Below are positions 21,471 to 31,016 of a stretch of DNA of 64,000 bases, one piece after another. The position numbers and the translations under genes were made by a program. The DNA lies in assembly GCA_004764695.1 (NCBI GenBank), contig SMSO01000035.1, forward strand, positions 3,601,040-3,665,039, given 5' to 3'. The stretch is from Schizochytrium sp. TIO01. Taxonomy: Eukaryota; Sar; Bigyra; Thraustochytrida; Thraustochytriidae. Within the stretch, counting starts at the first letter, position 1. Every line of letters starts with the position of its first letter. The notes below the pieces were generated by a model, which saw only the letters and a list, made by a program, of their open reading frames with translations, searched no databases and was not told the DNA's origin.

Positions 21471-21824
21471 TTAATCAAAAAACACGATCAATATCTTCAC
21501 TCGAGTTGAGCTTTTTATTTTCATCTAAGAAAATCATGAAAATGAGCAAGATACAAAATCCGGGTCAAGACGAAGCTTGCACAAGCTTCTTGGTCCTGGC
21601 TATCAGAGCTAGCTGCCATAGGCACCTGCTCCCTACCCTAGTTAGAAGCTTTGCAAACAGCGAACGTCGGTTGATCGATGGATTGCCTCGGTGGTCGCAT
21701 TCGCCGCGTCGCTTCTATTACAATTTGATGCCATCTTGACAAGGTAACCTTTCTTGTGGATTATATACCTAAATACCTGCCTGAGTTAGCTAACTAACTA
21801 CCTACTAACTACATACTGGATAAT

Positions 21825-22041
<217 letters not shown>

Positions 22042-23719
22042 TTTATGTGCGTGGCTCTGATCCTGAGAGCCTCTTGGAGATGTAGATTTGTGCAGCTGAT
22101 ATGGACGAGGGCCTCCTTAGGTCCATGGGCCAAGTGCTGCAATATCGCCATCATGGAAGGTAGCCTGATTAATCGTAGTTTGATCTAGGAATGAGCACTC
22201 TACTTGAAGTCTTCTCTTGCTTCGTCGTTTCCCCTTATCCTTTCCTGGAAGCTACAATCATCTTTCAAGTGCCCATCAAACTTACTTAGTAGGTACCACA
22301 GAGATTAGCAGGTGTTGGTAATCTCTTCAAAGCTGAGGTCTAACTCTCATTGAGGGAAACAAGAGGATCAAATAAAGCACTACAAAAGGAAGAGTCTCGA
22401 GATGATAACCCGTTGAAGAGGTTCAGCTACCCGTGTGGCGCCTCTAGACAGAGGTAACCAGTTCAACCTTTCAGTTTGGGGAAAACTCAAGCCAAACTAA
22501 ATACTTAAGCACTGATTGGTTCTTACTAAATTTGGCATAACCTGCCTACTTTTTATTTGGTCTACTACGTAAGTAGCCACCAAGATGCTTTGGCCTTTGC
22601 CAAGTGAAGGGAATGGTAGGACTCGTGAGAATGCTTGAGATTATAATCTGTGTATTGTTAGGGCTAGTGGCGGAGATGTAAAACCATCTTCAGTAAACTG
22701 AAAAGATGTAACTCCTCGAGCAAAGCTGATCTCCATAACTACAGTGAGGATACCTAGACTAACTTGATACAAGGAATGGCTTAAGTTAACTAATCCGACG
22801 ATGCTTGGTATCATTATGGTTATTTGTCTATCTAGTATTAAGCTTTCCCGGATATATAACAGTAGCATTGATCAGGTGCATGCTAGATTTTCAACTTGGG
22901 TATTTACATGACCGCATGGTCTGTACCTGAGATTACCAAGTTTCTGGAAGAAGGGGTTTTGGCCTAAACTCAAGAGATAGGATTATTCAGATTGCAAGCG
23001 CCCGGTGCTTTAAAACGGCAGTTTGCAGTAAATTCTCTAGCACGCAGCACATCTGCCACCAGAAGGAAGACAATCGCAATGCTGTAGCTTTGTGCCATCG
23101 AGAGAGGAGAAAACGTTACAGGAGCGATTCAGGGAAAGCCATACACCAATGTATGAAATTTCGGCAATATACAAAAGTTTAAGGTTTTTTTCAATTATGA
23201 GGAGAGAAGTTAAAGGAGTGGGAGGAAATAATAATGCCGCTGATTGGCGCAGGTGAATTCTGTAAAGCAATTTGACCAATGCACTGGATATGTGACGAAC
23301 TTCACAATTGGGGAAGGGGGACTTTATAGAAATGCAGAAATTTTAGACGAGCAGTAAGGCATTTCCTCCCTGATGTGAAGTTAATATTGCAAGTAGTTCC
23401 ATTGCATTTGCTCGAAGAATTAAGAGGTGTAGGCGACGGCACGGTACTGTGGTCTGCCCAATATAGACTAAGTATGCCTTTGTGTGGGGGGTAGGGATGG
23501 AGATGGAGAGGGAAACATAATACTACACTTGTTCGGTGATTATGTTTGCAGCGGGTCTTCTACCCTGTTGCACGAAAAGGTATATGTTGTTGTTTTCTTT
23601 TTGTTTTCTGGGACTATTTCTAGTCTATGCGTTTATATATTTGTGTGCGAAAATTATGCATGTGGAACTAAAATATGCAATACTGGAACTTTTCGAAAAA
23701 CATTGTTCTCCGAAATCAT

Positions 23720-24703
23720 TTACTTACCAGTCTTGATGTGGACGGCCTGTGCGGCGGATGCTGATGTGGAGGACGTGGATGTTTGCGCCGGTTTCTTCGC
23801 AGAACACGCCCTCATGTGAATGCGGCGGTCCTTTGCATTGCTGAACCTCTTGCTACAGAACTTGCAAGCAAATGGGTGCATATCCTCAAAGGTAGCAGTC
23901 TTCTTAGCCTTCGAGGACTCGGCGCCATCTCCAAGCTTGCGCTTCATGCCAGGTCCAATCGCACTCGCTGCCCCAGACCTGGTTGCCTCTCCCGCCTTGT
24001 GCACCTCCCTGAGTGCCAAAATAAGGCACGCCGCCGTGATTGCATCTCTTTGCTGAACCTGTTCTAGTGCATCTCTGTATGCTGCGAAATACCCTTGTGC
24101 GGTCTGCACAACCTTATCATGCAAATGAAGCGACGCACCAACATCCTCAATCAGCATGAAGACTTTCTTCTTCTGCTGGTCCTTGTAACCAATTCTGGTC
24201 CTCTGCAAATCCGAGCTAGTAGCCGTGATGTTACTTAGGTCCATCTCAATCCTATCCTGAAACGTCTTCAAGTCCGTGAGGTCCTTCTTAGACATCTTGG
24301 AGCCCGCTCCCTTGCCACTGCCTCCTGTGATGTGAGTTCTCAAATTGTGGCCGCTCGAAAAGCGTGGGTCTGGAGCTGGTCCATGCTGGCTCGGATTGTC
24401 ATCTCCAGAGAACTGTCGTTTCCATTCACCATCATGAACTCTGCGATCTTCAACGACCACTCCACAGCGGCGGCATGTGACCTGGCCGTGTTTATAATCC
24501 TCGAGAAAGAGGCCCTGGTCAGTGTTGCGGCAGTTTGGGCAGCGATAGTTCGTTGTGAGCAGGTTGGCAGCATCAGCGACCTTGCTACGCTTCCGCACAG
24601 CCTCATCATGCTTGTCACGGACGGACGACATCAGGGCCTCCACGCCGGCCAGCGTCTTCTCTGGACATAGCTGCTGTACTACCTGCTCCTCGAGTGTGTC
24701 CAT
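23720..24703 (-). CDS. TFIIB-like factor with C-terminal zinc finger
   Basis: Protein of 327 aa from the ATG at 24703; the open frame continues to 24757 but only from a TTG. Residues about 52-92 are a TFIIB-type zinc ribbon (YRCPNCRNTDQGLFLEDYKH, then CRRCGVVVEDR), followed by a reader-like GEWKRQFSGDDNPS. Residues about 175-245 are one cyclin-fold repeat (VFMLIEDVGASLHLHDKVVQ, AITAACLILALREV). The second cyclin repeat of TFIIB is absent. In its place come a basic linker and a single finger CKFCSKRFSNAKDRRIHMRAC (spaced C-x2-C-x12-H-x3-C, about 280-300), then a Ser/Ala tail. It may be a specialised TFIIB paralogue for RNA polymerase II, or an unrelated regulator that borrowed its front half. 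The last codons read AAG ACT GGT AAG TAA, which contains a perfect GTAAGT donor; splicing to a CAG near 23568 would change only the last residue. Confidence 0.75.
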   Translation of the reverse strand: MDTLEEQVVQQLCPEKTLAGVEALMSSVRDKHDEAVRKRSKVADAANLLTTNYRCPNCRNTDQGLFLEDYKHGQVTCRRCGVVVEDRRVHDGEWKRQFSGDDNPSQHGPAPDPRFSSGHNLRTHITGGSGKGAGSKMSKKDLTDLKTFQDRIEMDLSNITATSSDLQRTRIGYKDQQKKKVFMLIEDVGASLHLHDKVVQTAQGYFAAYRDALEQVQQRDAITAACLILALREVHKAGEATRSGAASAIGPGMKRKLGDGAESSKAKKTATFEDMHPFACKFCSKRFSNAKDRRIHMRACSAKKPAQTSTSSTSASAAQAVHIKTGK

Positions 24704-25719
24704 GGCGTGAGACGAGGCTTCTTTGACGACTTTCTCGAGAAAATTGAAGCTGACCAAGGAAGAACACGAAGCGCGCAGGAGGAAGTAGAAGAAAGCAACG
24801 CTACAGGAGGCCGTGGAGGCTCTGCCGTTCGATCTCCTGCGGAGACGAAGGAGCGGAAGATCGACTTGAGGGACTCCGGTCGATGATCAATTGAGTGACT
24901 CTGGAGAAAAATTATATCATTACTAGGTACAATATCAATACTTTTCTAATCACTTGGAAAGAAAATATACTATAGAGTATTTCACTGCTTCAAGTGAACT
25001 ATAGCTAATTCTCCACTTGGCCAATTCATCCTTCTCGTCCCCCCTACGCTGCAATAGAGCATACATAGGTACATACATACCTACAGATATATAAAGCGGA
25101 GCAAAGTGGAATAACCTATTAGTACGGAAAATTGTAAATAGAGAAAACCCGAATAATCCACTTTTGCAGAGTGGCCCAAACAAAAAAAAGCAAAATAAGG
25201 CTCTCTTCACGTCACTCTACTTCATGAAGTGCTTTCATCAGCAGCTTTGTCTTATGCTATTTAATCCTCACCATGAACAAACAACCTTCCCATAGAATCT
25301 CCCCAACCATGGCTGAGAACATGAAGATTCAGTATGCCTAATGAACGTTCGAGAGCCTGCATTTATCTTGAATCTTGGGCACCACGGGAGCAAGAAAAGG
25401 GCGAAATTCACTTCGAGAACATGAGGAACTTTAGGAATTTTAAGAACTTTAGGTACTACAGGAACCTATGGATCAGTTTTTTTGAGAACTTTGAAGACTG
25501 ATCTTAATCTTGTCGCTCCTGTGGGATTGCGGGATTGGGATCGAGTTCGCAGCTGCCAGAACATAGCAAATTACGAACTTGTTTCGCGCCACTGGGAAGT
25601 ACTTGAGTCGCGTGAGGCCGAAGCTCTGTTGATACCTTGGGCAAGTAAGCTCCAATACGAAAAGGAGTATAGCTTTGGAGGCTAGGCGTGGTTTTGTCCT
25701 TCGTCACGCCCAATTCAGG
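24704..25719. other. Divergent promoter region, TFIIB-like and knottin-like genes
   Basis: About 1 kb between two divergent genes. The first 190 bp next to the TFIIB-like gene are GC-richer and probably its 5' UTR; the rest is AT-rich. A GGAAC/GAACTTTAGG-type repetitive stretch lies at 25415-25465. No recognised binding site. Confidence 0.5.
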
Positions 25720-26515
25720 ATGCGACGTGGCGCTGCTATTGCGCTGGCTGTAGCGGTGCTTCTCGTTGTTGTGGCCTACGTTGATGCGAAGCTTCACGGT
25801 TATCGACGAAAACACAAACGATCGGACTCATATGATCATCGAAGTGGAGGCAATGAAGAAGACCAGAATCGACACGGTAATGAGGAAGATGAGCAAGACT
25901 CCAGGTCGTCGTCGGGAGGCATGCCAATGTACTCCCCAAACTGTCTACGCCCATCGAGGTAAGTATCCGCTGCTCGTATCCTTTGCTAAAGTTATGTAAA
26001 GACTCCCTCCTTGCTTGCAGGAAAGCGGGCCTATGATAAAGAGACTCCTCCTGATTAAACAGCCTCATAACCAGATGATGACTGACGAATTCTGATGTTA
26101 AAACTGTGATTAACAATGACATCAACACCACAGTGGCGGGAAGTTTCCCAAGTGCGACCCAAGGGGACGAGGAAGGCCTTGCTGCATAGGCCTCACGTGC
26201 GAAGCAAATCCTAATGATCCTTCAGAGTATCGGTGCGGAAACAGTATGGAGAACGATGTCGGATCAGGGAATACTAAGGAAAAGGGTGGAGGATATGACT
26301 ACCAGCACCTCTGGGGGCCCCATATGAGATTTATGGTAATGCCTAACGATGTCAACGAAGGCGATAGCTCCCCATCTCGAGTGATCTTGCCCGACCGTGG
26401 GGGGGTCTTTGCTCAGGCCTTGCATTCTTTTATTTACTCCTCAGTTCTTTTGATTGCAGGTGGCACCGTGATTGCTGTTGTGCGCCATAGATGGTCTTTG
26501 GGATTTTTCTACTAA
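25720..26515 (+). CDS. Membrane protein with cystine-knot-like module, two exons
   Basis: My model is exon 1 25720-25958, intron 25959-26133 (GTAAGT...CACAG, 175 bp), exon 2 26134-26515, giving 206 aa. An earlier AG at 26020 would stop the frame after five codons, so the later acceptor is preferred. Order: signal peptide (MRRGAAIALAVAVLLVVVAY, cut near VDA), a charged Asp/Glu/Arg/Ser linker, six cysteines spaced C-x11-C-x8-CC-x4-C-x11-C (RPCCIGLTC in the centre), a Gly/Asp linker, and a hydrophobic helix (SSVLLIAGGTVIAVV) with a short basic tail. The cysteine order C, C, CC, C, C and the CC-x-GL-x-C core fit the inhibitor-cystine-knot (knottin) fold. The anchor and linker suggest a cell-surface display protein rather than a secreted peptide. 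Function unknown; there is no basis to call it a toxin. The intron separates the first cysteine from the other five. Confidence 0.6.
25959..26133 (+). other. GT-AG intron of the knottin-like gene
   Basis: Donor GAG|GTAAGT and acceptor ACCACAG, with a GATTAAC branch-like motif about 25 bp upstream of the acceptor. Phase 2. Removal joins a signal-peptide exon to a Cys-rich exon in frame and avoids the stop codons in the intron. Confidence 0.6.
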
Positions 26516-27151
26516 CTTTCGTTACTCTGGGTTTTCTTAAACTTTACCACGTCTCGCCACTCCTCCGCGCTGTCAATCGCTATGAAAGATGTAATAGTAT
26601 ATTCCGGAACGCCGCTGCTGCCGCGTTACAACATACCACTTTAGAGCTATGTAGCACTCTATATGCAGCCTGATTTATGATTTAAAGATTTAATGTTCAT
26701 GTTCCCTGTACCTTATTAATGCAAATCTCACCTTTAAATGGAATTAGAAATGGGACGAGACATGAGATTATGGCTCTTCTTTTTTTAATTATCATATAAT
26801 AGTTCAGAGTGGGTACCTGGAAGGAAAGTTTAATGTTTTATTTCTGTGCAAACGCAGCTGGAAGCTTGTATAATTCGCAAAACCTGTGTAAGATGATTTA
26901 CCTTTTACGAAACGAAATAGAATTTACATAATAATTATAGTAGTAAATTAATTCGAGTATGCAGCATAAAGTTTTCAGAAAGATATAGAATTGAATTTAC
27001 ACTTACTAGTTTGAATGCTGAAAAGATTGCTACAAATACTCTCTCCGGCACTCCGATTCTTCTTTTCGAGTTATTTCTGCGCATTTAATATGCATTCGCT
27101 TTCCCCCTCCTTTCTCTTTTGAGTAGTTTTTGTTTTATCAAAAGTAAAACA

Positions 27152-27212
<61 letters not shown>

Positions 27213-27738
27213 TAAAGCAAATTTAACGAACAAATCAATAAATGACACATCCCAACTCTGCGGGGTCGAAAGAATGAAACGACCATAATCAATGGTAAAC
27301 ATACAGGTTTGCCCATATGTCCCTTCGCTTCACTTTTGCACAACACCACATCAACATCAGACACAGGAACGGTATCGTCATATAATACCACGAATCTATG
27401 GCGATTTAGCAAATAGGGAGGTTTTGCGGTGTTACTTTCTTTTTGTTTAGAAGGGAGCTAGACAATGTTGGGACAATTATGTGTGCACCCTCCCAACTTA
27501 ACTAGGCTGATCACAAAGCTTATACATTTGTATATTTGCTCCAGTCTTCATATAGCTTTCGAAAAGTTTTGAGCCATTGTTTGTCCTGCCCAGCCTTTGT
27601 TCAAATCGTTTTGCAGAGACAAAGACAGAATTCGGTGGGCCCATACCAGTTCTTTCACCAGAAGGTGGCATACTACTTGAAGGAGCGACCTCGGACTCGC
27701 TGCACTCTCTGAAGACAGATCGGTTACGCTGAAGCGTT
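26516..27738. other. AT-rich spacer with ATA/AAT microsatellite
   Basis: This 1.2-kb spacer lies between two plus-strand membrane-protein genes. It contains the AAT array at 27152-27212 and otherwise nothing I can name. The promoter of the RCC1-like gene should lie in the last part. Confidence 0.55.
27152..27212 (+). repeat. (AAT)n microsatellite
   Basis: About 20 perfect units of the trinucleotide AAT in AT-rich intergenic DNA. Confidence 0.93.
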
Positions 27739-30126
27739 ATGCGGAAAATACATCTAGTTTGGAGACAGTTGAAATGGGCTTCGGTCGTGGCTTTCATTGT
27801 GTCGCTACAAGTAGTGACAATAGCCGAGGCAACCCAAGAAGTTGTGACATGGGGGTAAGTTTACGCTGCGTATCAACTCAATGCACGAACTTAGGAACTG
27901 ACTATCTCAATTGTGCTGTCTCAATTATACTTTAGCAATCCACAATTCGGAGGTAACAACTCTGCAATTCAGAGAAATGCTTCGGCAGCTGCGATATCAC
28001 AGGTAGAATGCGGAAGTACGGCTTGTGCATTTCTGAGTGAAGATGGGCGTGTTGATACAGTAGGAATGGCCTCGTTTGGAGGAGATGCTTTCACTCTCTC
28101 CAATCAACTCTACGATATTGTCGATGTGGTTGCAGGAGATTTCACTTTTGGAGCACTGCGTGCAGATGGCACAGCTCTGCATTGGGGCTATGAACCATAT
28201 GGCGGATCCGGTCTAATGCGCAATGTCACAAGATTGTTTGGAGGGCGCCAAGCTCGTGCGGTACTTTTTGAAAATGGAACACTCTATTGCTGGGGAAACA
28301 ATTACGCAGGGGGTAGCTGCCTTCAGGCAAACCAATTTCTTTCGGCTAATGGGACTGATTTAAAGTCCATCCAAAGCAATGCAAACGCGTTTCTAGCTCA
28401 TACTTATAGCGGGCGAGGTCACGCGTGGGGAAACCCAAGGAGTGGAGGAGACCCACCTGCCGAGGTGGCAGCCTTTCTACTGGAAGACATTGTCGCCGTA
28501 GCACATATAGAAACTGCTTTTGCAGCACTAAAGTCAAACGGAACAGCGATGATGTGGGGAACAATACAGTCAAAGTTGCAAGTTATTTACGTACACTTCG
28601 ATGAACCAATTCAACAAATTTACTCAACAGCCGACTCTTTCCTTTTCCAGACTACCCAAAATTCAATTTATTCTCGTGGTGAATTACAGACATATACCAG
28701 CAATGTATCAGAGGTCGCTCTTAGTTCTGGGTCTAGCTTTGCAGTAATACATTCCAATGGGTCCGTCACAACCTACGGAGGTAGTTCAACAGAGGATAAC
28801 ATCCTAGAGCAACTTCAGCAGGACATTATTCAAGTAGCTGCAGGAGGTGCGGGGGCCTTTGCAGCCGTCAAATCAGATGGTTCTCTTATAACATGGGGAG
28901 ACGTGCAACGAGGTGGAAATCATACATCTGTCAAGAATTTCGTTTCTCAAGGTGGCGGGGTCGAGCGAATATGGGCCAATCACTATTCATTTGTTGCTAA
29001 ACTTAAAAACCCGCAGGCGGCTTTAATTGCTTGGGGCGATCCTAATCGTGGAGGAAACATCTCTACTGTTGCATCTCAGTTGAGTGGAGAGCACGTCACT
29101 AATGTAGTTCCTGGCATTGATACGTGGACAGTTATAGTTGAAATTCCAATAATTGCTGCTTCGACAAATACCCCGACTTCCGTTCGTCTTCCTGAGATCT
29201 TGACTACGCCAAGCCCCACTCTGATGCCTCTTACGAACCAATCGATTTATCCAAGTAATCGTCCGAGTACTCTTCCTCAAGTATCCCCAATTCCTTCAGT
29301 AGCACCATCCTTGACACCAGAAGAGAGTCAAACCAGTGGTCAAATGGCTTCCGTTAGTCCTACATCATTGCAGGAGACGAGTTTGCCGTCAGGGATGCCC
29401 ACTTCTACGACTATCTCGATTAACGAAGTCAATGCGACCACTTTGTCACCAACTTTAACACCGACTACCAAGGCACCCACACCAAAATTAGTCATTATGA
29501 CTGGTGCACCAACGCTGATTGGAGATACTGCCACCTATGCCCCAGTCTCTCACGATTTTTCACAAGCACCTTCTTCTTCTCCGACAAATCTAATCGAATC
29601 ATCACATCCCAATAGCACTGTGCCAACAAAATCTCCGTCTCTATTTGTAATGCCCGAGGCTAATATCAATACAACTACGCCGACTGAGTCGCCATCTCGA
29701 CCACCAAAGACATTCACTCCCACCACCAACTGGACCACTTCTACAAGCGGACCTGGTTTAACCACACCAACACCAGCAGCAAACCCTACAAATCTCTCAA
29801 AATTTGTATCACATAGTCCCACCAAATCTCAAACTTTCCAACCAACAATCTCCCCTACGAGTAAGGTATCAAACGAGGTTGACGATTCTTCCGTGAAACC
29901 TATTTTAACATCACAACGCCCAACAGCAAGCCCTGATTCTGGCGAACCAACATCTGTACCAGAAGGTGGAGAAAATCAAGGTTTACATATCGCAATAGCT
30001 CTGATTGCTTGCGTGTCTGCAATCTCAGTTGTGGCAGCATTTCTTGTAACTCGCCGTCTTCTTGTCCGTCGGCATCATCAGGTTACACCCGAAGAAACCC
30101 TGACACGCCAAGCTTTTATGCGTTAG
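27739..30126 (+). CDS. RCC1-like repeat type I membrane protein, two exons
   Basis: Exon 1 27739-27854, intron 27855-27935 (GTAAGT...CTTTAG, 81 bp), exon 2 27936-30126; 768 aa. The splice restores the motif VVTWGNPQFGGN, which matches later copies such as ITWGDVQRGGN and IAWGDPNRGGN, so the model is well supported. Order: signal peptide (LKWASVVAFIVSLQVVTIAEA); about eight degenerate RCC1-like units with W-G-x4-GG cores and alternating FAALK/F.A.KSDGS strands (about residues 35-420), likely a beta-propeller; a Ser/Thr/Pro-rich mucin-like stalk of about 280 residues with many SPT/TPT repeats and N-glycosylation sequons; one membrane helix (IAIALIACVSAISVVAAFLV); and a short basic cytosolic tail. 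I infer a heavily O-glycosylated surface protein whose propeller binds an extracellular partner. It is not a nuclear RCC1 exchange factor, because of the signal peptide and membrane anchor. Confidence 0.82.
27855..27935 (+). other. GT-AG intron of the RCC1-like gene
   Basis: 81 bp, donor GGG|GTAAGT, acceptor TACTTTAG with a CTCAAT branch-like sequence. Phase 2. It splits the first RCC1-like motif between Trp-Gly and Asn, and splicing rebuilds the repeat exactly. Confidence 0.85.
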
Positions 30127-31016
30127 AACTCAAAAGTGCATTTGTATATATTCAGTATTCACCAATTGAAAATCAGATCAAGATATGTCAATCTTACAGT
30201 TTCTTTGTCATAGCTTATAGGTTACCATTCTCTGGCGCTGTGTCATTTGGTTGTATATAATAATTTATTTACCATTTTCCACCCAAAATTCATGAAATAT
30301 GGCGTGCAAAACGAGCTTTTAACATTATTCATAGCAGAGAGAATTTACCTTTGTTACGCTTAACGCATCACTCAAGCCAGTTAATGAATATTTGACCATT
30401 TTGTCTTCTTCGGCGATGGCAACAATTGCTTTTGAATTGAAAATATCGATGTATATGAAATTTTGTCAAGGCGCTCCCTGTCAAGGCAACCCACTTGCAA
30501 TTTGCGATGCTTCTTCAGGAGAAAAGTGTGAATGCAGATCACTATTTTCAGCTACAGGGCGCGGGATCCGGAACGTTATCCAGGCGAAAGACATATCGAA
30601 GATCGTTCGGCGGTACATAGATCCTTCATATACTCTCCAGGATGTGTTCGAAGGACTGTAAACCTACATGAATGGCAGTGGCTGCACTAACCGCTTTCAA
30701 GTCAAGTATGATATATCACTTATTCTTCGTGCTGATCAAAGCCTTTTCTCAAGTGGTATTCCCCATCACCAGGTCAAATCTCTTTCAAAGGTTCTGTATT
30801 TCGCGAGTTGCCCAAACGCTTGTATATAACCCCCTGAACTACGTTTGTACAGGTTTCTCTTTTTAACATGGTTGAGCTGAAATTCGTGAATTCACAGATA
30901 CTAAGAAGTCTTGGCACTTAGTAAGTAATATAAGTCAATCTCAAATGGCGAAACAATTCTGTAGTGATGTACAATTTTAATTTTTTAATACATTCTTCCT
31001 AGGAATTCAGACAAAT
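30127..31016. other. Spacer before eEF3, with weak Cys-rich ORF
   Basis: This 890-bp spacer holds the 3' ends of the RCC1-like and eEF3 genes. One short ORF is listed separately. I see nothing else. Confidence 0.5.
30416..30661 (+). CDS. Weak candidate Cys-rich short ORF
   Basis: 81 codons from an ATG at 30416. The first half has five cysteines in a compact pattern (FCQGAPCQGNPLAICD, then EKCECRS) and the second half is amphipathic (IQAKDISKIVRRYIDPS). The cysteine spacing hints at an extracellular module like its upstream neighbours, but there is no signal peptide, and it could be an exon, a remnant or chance. Confidence 0.2.
   Translation: MATIAFELKISMYMKFCQGAPCQGNPLAICDASSGEKCECRSLFSATGRGIRNVIQAKDISKIVRRYIDPSYTLQDVFEGL

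Noticed and set aside
23560-23735. Further 3' exon of the TFIIB-like gene
   Set aside because: The GTAAGT at its end is suggestive, but the best acceptor leads straight to a stop and changes only one residue.
25736-26131. 131-codon minus ORF over the knottin-like gene's first exon and intron
   Set aside because: Antisense shadow; the plus-strand reading has a signal peptide, splice sites and conserved-looking cysteines.
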